Part shown: positions 41,335-43,464 of the stretch, in pieces | How positions within the stretch are numbered: position 1 is the stretch's first letter | Layout of the letters: the number at the start of each line of letters is the position of its first letter | Assembly: GCA_964531285.1 (NCBI GenBank) | Contig: CAZHDI010000020.1 | Coordinates: 1-43,464, forward strand | DNA from: CAZHDI01 sp964531285 | GTDB lineage: Bacteria; Pseudomonadota; Alphaproteobacteria; JAJFIK01 | Length of the DNA stretch: 43,464 bases | Reading direction: 5' to 3' | Notes under the pieces: model-generated | What the model was told of the DNA's origin: nothing | What the model saw: only the letters and a program-made list of their open reading frames with translations | The model's database searches: none | Program-made: the position numbers and the translations under genes

Positions 41335-41568
41335 ATGCCAGGGAGCGATGACGACTCCAATGCCAAGGAGCCTAAACGGACCGAGAAACTTCAGCTTATG
41401 CTCGACGAGCAGGAGCTGGAGGCGATCGACGATTGGCGGTTTGAGAACCGCATGCCGACACGGGCGGCGGCCATCCGCGAGCTTCTTCGGCGCGGGCTGC
41501 TGGCCAAAGGGTTCGATGAACCGGACACGGGCGCTCCTTCGACGGAATTCCGCGTCATCGAGGAATAG
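41335..41568 (+). CDS. Small ribbon-helix-helix-like protein
   Basis: 77 residues. A charged N-terminus is followed by EKLQLMLDEQELEAIDDWRF (strand-helix) and MPTRAAAIRELLRRGLLAKG (helix), the arrangement of CopG/Arc-type ribbon-helix-helix DNA-binding proteins. GGAG lies 7 bases before ATG 41335. It has a housekeeping-type promoter of its own. It may be an autoregulator or an orphan antitoxin-type protein; no toxin gene is next to it. Confidence 0.75.
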   Translation: MPGSDDDSNAKEPKRTEKLQLMLDEQELEAIDDWRFENRMPTRAAAIRELLRRGLLAKGFDEPDTGAPSTEFRVIEE

Positions 41569-41613
41569 GTTTCTGATCGTCATAAGCCCGCTCCCTTTAT
41601 AGGTTTATTCAAC

Positions 41614-41638
41614 GGAACTTTTCCGGCATTTCCGCGTT
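41614..41638 (+). promoter_or_regulatory. Strict EcfG-type stress promoter
   Basis: GGAAC (41614-41618), N16, CGTT (41635-41638), full consensus, about 43 bases before the lipid-kinase-like start. Confidence 0.8.
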
Positions 41639-41680
41639 CTCGTTGTTCCCGCGGCAGAATTCGCTCAGGCGAAGCGCAAG

Positions 41681-42574
41681 ATGAAATTGACCTTCGTGCT
41701 CAACAATGATGCCGGCGCCTTTGACGGTCATGACACGGATCATGTCGAAACCCGTATCACTCAGCCGTTTCGCGATGCCGGTTACGATGTTGATTTAATC
41801 TCGGTCAGTGGGAGCGAACTGTCCGACACGCTCGAAGACCGCAGAGATCGGAGCGACGTTCTGTTCGCCGTCGGCGGCGACGGCAGCATTGCGACCGCGG
41901 CACAGACAGTAGCGGGCAGCGACACCGCTCTTGGGGTTTTGCCGTTTGGAACGATGAACCTCGTTGCACGCGATCTTGGTATGGGCCAATGGACCGATGA
42001 TCTGGGGCGGCGTTTGGCCAACGGGCATCGCCGCCTTGTCGATGTCGGCTGGCTTGACGATCGCATCTTTCTCCATTCGGTCCTGCTCGGCGCCTTTGCC
42101 GATCTGGCCGGCTCCCGCGAAGCCTTGCGTGCCGGCCGCTCGCCGCTCCGGTGGCCTAGTTTTCTAACATCCGTATCGGAAAATTTGCTCGCGGATGATG
42201 TACCCATCTTCGATATTCTGCTGGATGGCCGGCATCATCATCTCGCAACCCGGTCACTGATGATCAGCAATAACAAGATCACCGATCGCTCGGGGCTTGG
42301 CTTGTCGCGCGATGCCCTCGACAAAGGCAAATTGTATCTCTACGCCCCGCGCGACCGGACCCGCCTGGCGACACTGGGGACATTGCTGCGGTTCGCAACG
42401 GGCCGATGGAACCGGAACCCTCGATTGAAGCGCTTCAAGACCAAATCCGGCTCGATCGATACGCCGGCCCGCAGTCTGCATGTGACCATCGACGGCGAGA
42501 TCCATGAACTGACGACGCCCCTCGATTTCCGCATCGAGCCGAAAGGCCTAAAGCTGTGGGTTCCGTCAGAATGA
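41681..42574 (+). CDS. Diacylglycerol/lipid kinase-like protein (YegS/DAGK catalytic fold)
   Basis: 297 residues. The nucleotide-binding motif AVGGDGSIATAAQ lies near 63-75, followed by LGVLPFGTMNLVARDLG, the DAGK 'PxGTxNxxAR' block. The C-terminal beta-sandwich ends HVTIDGEIHELTTPLDFRIEP, as in YegS/BmrU proteins. It probably phosphorylates a lipid alcohol (diacylglycerol or a related lipid) at the membrane face; substrate cannot be read off. A strict EcfG promoter precedes it. Its stop overlaps the next phosphoesterase gene (ATGA), so a kinase and a phosphatase-type enzyme are made together. Confidence 0.88.
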   Translation: MKLTFVLNNDAGAFDGHDTDHVETRITQPFRDAGYDVDLISVSGSELSDTLEDRRDRSDVLFAVGGDGSIATAAQTVAGSDTALGVLPFGTMNLVARDLGMGQWTDDLGRRLANGHRRLVDVGWLDDRIFLHSVLLGAFADLAGSREALRAGRSPLRWPSFLTSVSENLLADDVPIFDILLDGRHHHLATRSLMISNNKITDRSGLGLSRDALDKGKLYLYAPRDRTRLATLGTLLRFATGRWNRNPRLKRFKTKSGSIDTPARSLHVTIDGEIHELTTPLDFRIEPKGLKLWVPSE

Positions 42575-43401
42575 CCCAGTCCTTCCGCGTGCTTCATATC
42601 TCTGATTTGCATTTTGGACGGACCAGCGGCGGCGTTGTCGAGGGTCTGGTGTCGTTCATCAATGCGGACGAACCTGATTGCGTGATCGTCAGCGGAGATC
42701 TGACGCAAACAGCCCACCCCAAAGAGTTTCGAGAGGCCAGAGCCTTTTTGGACCGGCTGCACGCGCCAACCGTGGTTATCCCTGGCAACCATGATATTCC
42801 GGGGTGGCAAGTCTGGAGCCGTCTGGTCAACGGCTTTAAGCGCTACAAGAGCCATATCGACCCTTGCCTGGACACGGTCCATCAGGGCGAGCAGGCTGTG
42901 ATTGTGGGACTGAACACGGCCCGCCGGATCGTTGTCCATTGGAACTGGTCCCATGGCGCCCTGCACGGATCACAGCTTCAGTTGGTGGAAACCGTGTTCG
43001 ATGATGCGCCCGACGATCACCTGCGGCTGGTCACGTTACATCACCCGCTGGTCCCGCCGGCCGACAGACCGAGACAAAAACTGGTCGGCAATGCCCGCGC
43101 CGCCGCGGCCCACTTTTCGCTCACCCGGACCGATGCTGTCCTCACAGGTCATCTTCATACGACGCAGTCTCAACTCGCCGGCCAGTATCATCCCGGGCTG
43201 ACTTGGGATTACCCCGTCATCCAAACGGCAACGACCACCTCATCGCGCCTGCGCGGTCAGGAAAACGGGCTGTCGCGCCTCATCTGGGCCGATAACCGGT
43301 TAGAAGTGCAATCCTGGACTTGGGACGGCACTCAATTTCGGCAGGAAGCGGACGACTATTTTATCCGGCACGCCGAAACCGGCTGGTCTCGCCTCACCTG
43401 A
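42571..43401 (+). CDS. Cytoplasmic metallophosphoesterase (calcineurin-like)
   Basis: 276 residues. All metal motifs are present: HISDLHFG near residue 10, VSGDLTQTAH near 40, IPGNHDIPGW near 70, TLHHPLVPP near 155, and LTGHLHTT near 191. No signal peptide. The CpdA/Icc-like type III phosphodiesterase family acts on cyclic nucleotides or lipid phosphoesters. ATG 42571 overlaps the upstream stop; GTG 42556 is an alternative start. Coupling to the lipid kinase makes phospholipid-type substrates more likely than cAMP (inference). Confidence 0.88.
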   Translation: MTQSFRVLHISDLHFGRTSGGVVEGLVSFINADEPDCVIVSGDLTQTAHPKEFREARAFLDRLHAPTVVIPGNHDIPGWQVWSRLVNGFKRYKSHIDPCLDTVHQGEQAVIVGLNTARRIVVHWNWSHGALHGSQLQLVETVFDDAPDDHLRLVTLHHPLVPPADRPRQKLVGNARAAAAHFSLTRTDAVLTGHLHTTQSQLAGQYHPGLTWDYPVIQTATTTSSRLRGQENGLSRLIWADNRLEVQSWTWDGTQFRQEADDYFIRHAETGWSRLT

Positions 43402-43440
43402 CATGCTCACCTGATCGGATCGCCTCGTCCGCACGCAAAA

Positions 43441-43464
43441 AAGCCCGCCACCTTGGCGGGCTTT
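43441..43464. terminator. Terminator at the right edge
   Basis: AAGCCCGCC-ACCTT-GGCGGGCTT with an A-run before (from 43437) and T's after, running off the window. Symmetric, so it can serve the phosphoesterase transcript and any convergent gene beyond the edge. Confidence 0.85.

Noticed and set aside
1..43464. tRNA, rRNA, CRISPR arrays, insertion sequences or prophage genes
   Set aside because: Intergenic stretches were read for tRNA-like T-loops, regular repeats and transposase motifs and none were found; no computed search was possible.

Overview
The window looks like a chromosomal segment of a high-GC, probably aquatic alphaproteobacterium. This rests on high GC coding sequence, a TorF-type porin beside amt, EcfG-like promoter motifs, a Zur-like operator, and an ExoD protein; the exact lineage cannot be read from the sequence alone. 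I see no insertion sequences, phage genes, CRISPR arrays, rRNA or tRNA.

Layout. 1-3354 (minus): a nitrogen block of TorF-family porin, ammonium transporter and the N-terminal three quarters of glutamine synthetase, without a PII gene between them. 3355-4253: about 0.9 kb without a convincing gene. 4254-14911 (plus): a complete branched-chain amino acid operon, leader peptide + attenuator - ilvD - ilvC - ilvB - short ACT subunit - leuA - ilvE - leuC - leuD - leuB - terminator, with most neighbours overlapping or a few bases apart. 14912-18357 (minus): a GH3 beta-glucosidase and a ZIP metal transporter. The transporter diverges from a TTG-started Zur-like Fur regulator across a palindromic Zur-type box. 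19008-24208: a periplasmic phosphoesterase and, convergent to it, a 1414-residue secreted beta-helix/Calx-beta protein. 24591-29844 (plus): a DUF900-type hydrolase, a three-helix membrane protein, and a YdbH-YnbE-YdbL set (intermembrane lipid transport). 29828-34285: a signalling module, with a REC-GGDEF diguanylate cyclase divergent from a GAF/multi-PAS histidine kinase that is coupled to a single-domain response regulator. 34291-35565: a DUF2254 membrane protein.

35670-43401 is the most interesting part. A fused ATP-grasp ligase/class I glutamine amidotransferase-like (C26) enzyme, a periplasmic OB-fold-like protein, two tiny membrane proteins, ExoD, a four-helix membrane protein and a diacylglycerol-kinase-like/phosphoesterase pair are almost all preceded by GGAAC-N16-(C/T/G)GTT motifs. 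This is the promoter type used by the EcfG sigma factor of the alphaproteobacterial general stress response. I found no such motif in the other intergenic regions I read, so this appears to be a clustered stress regulon for envelope and lipid functions. One strict copy points into an apparently empty stretch and may drive a small RNA.

The two strongest observations are the classic ribosome-mediated attenuator in front of ilvD (a 51-residue leader peptide whose end is packed with Leu, Ile and Val codons, then a strong terminator abutting ilvD) and the stress-promoter cluster with its unusual ligase-amidotransferase fusion.
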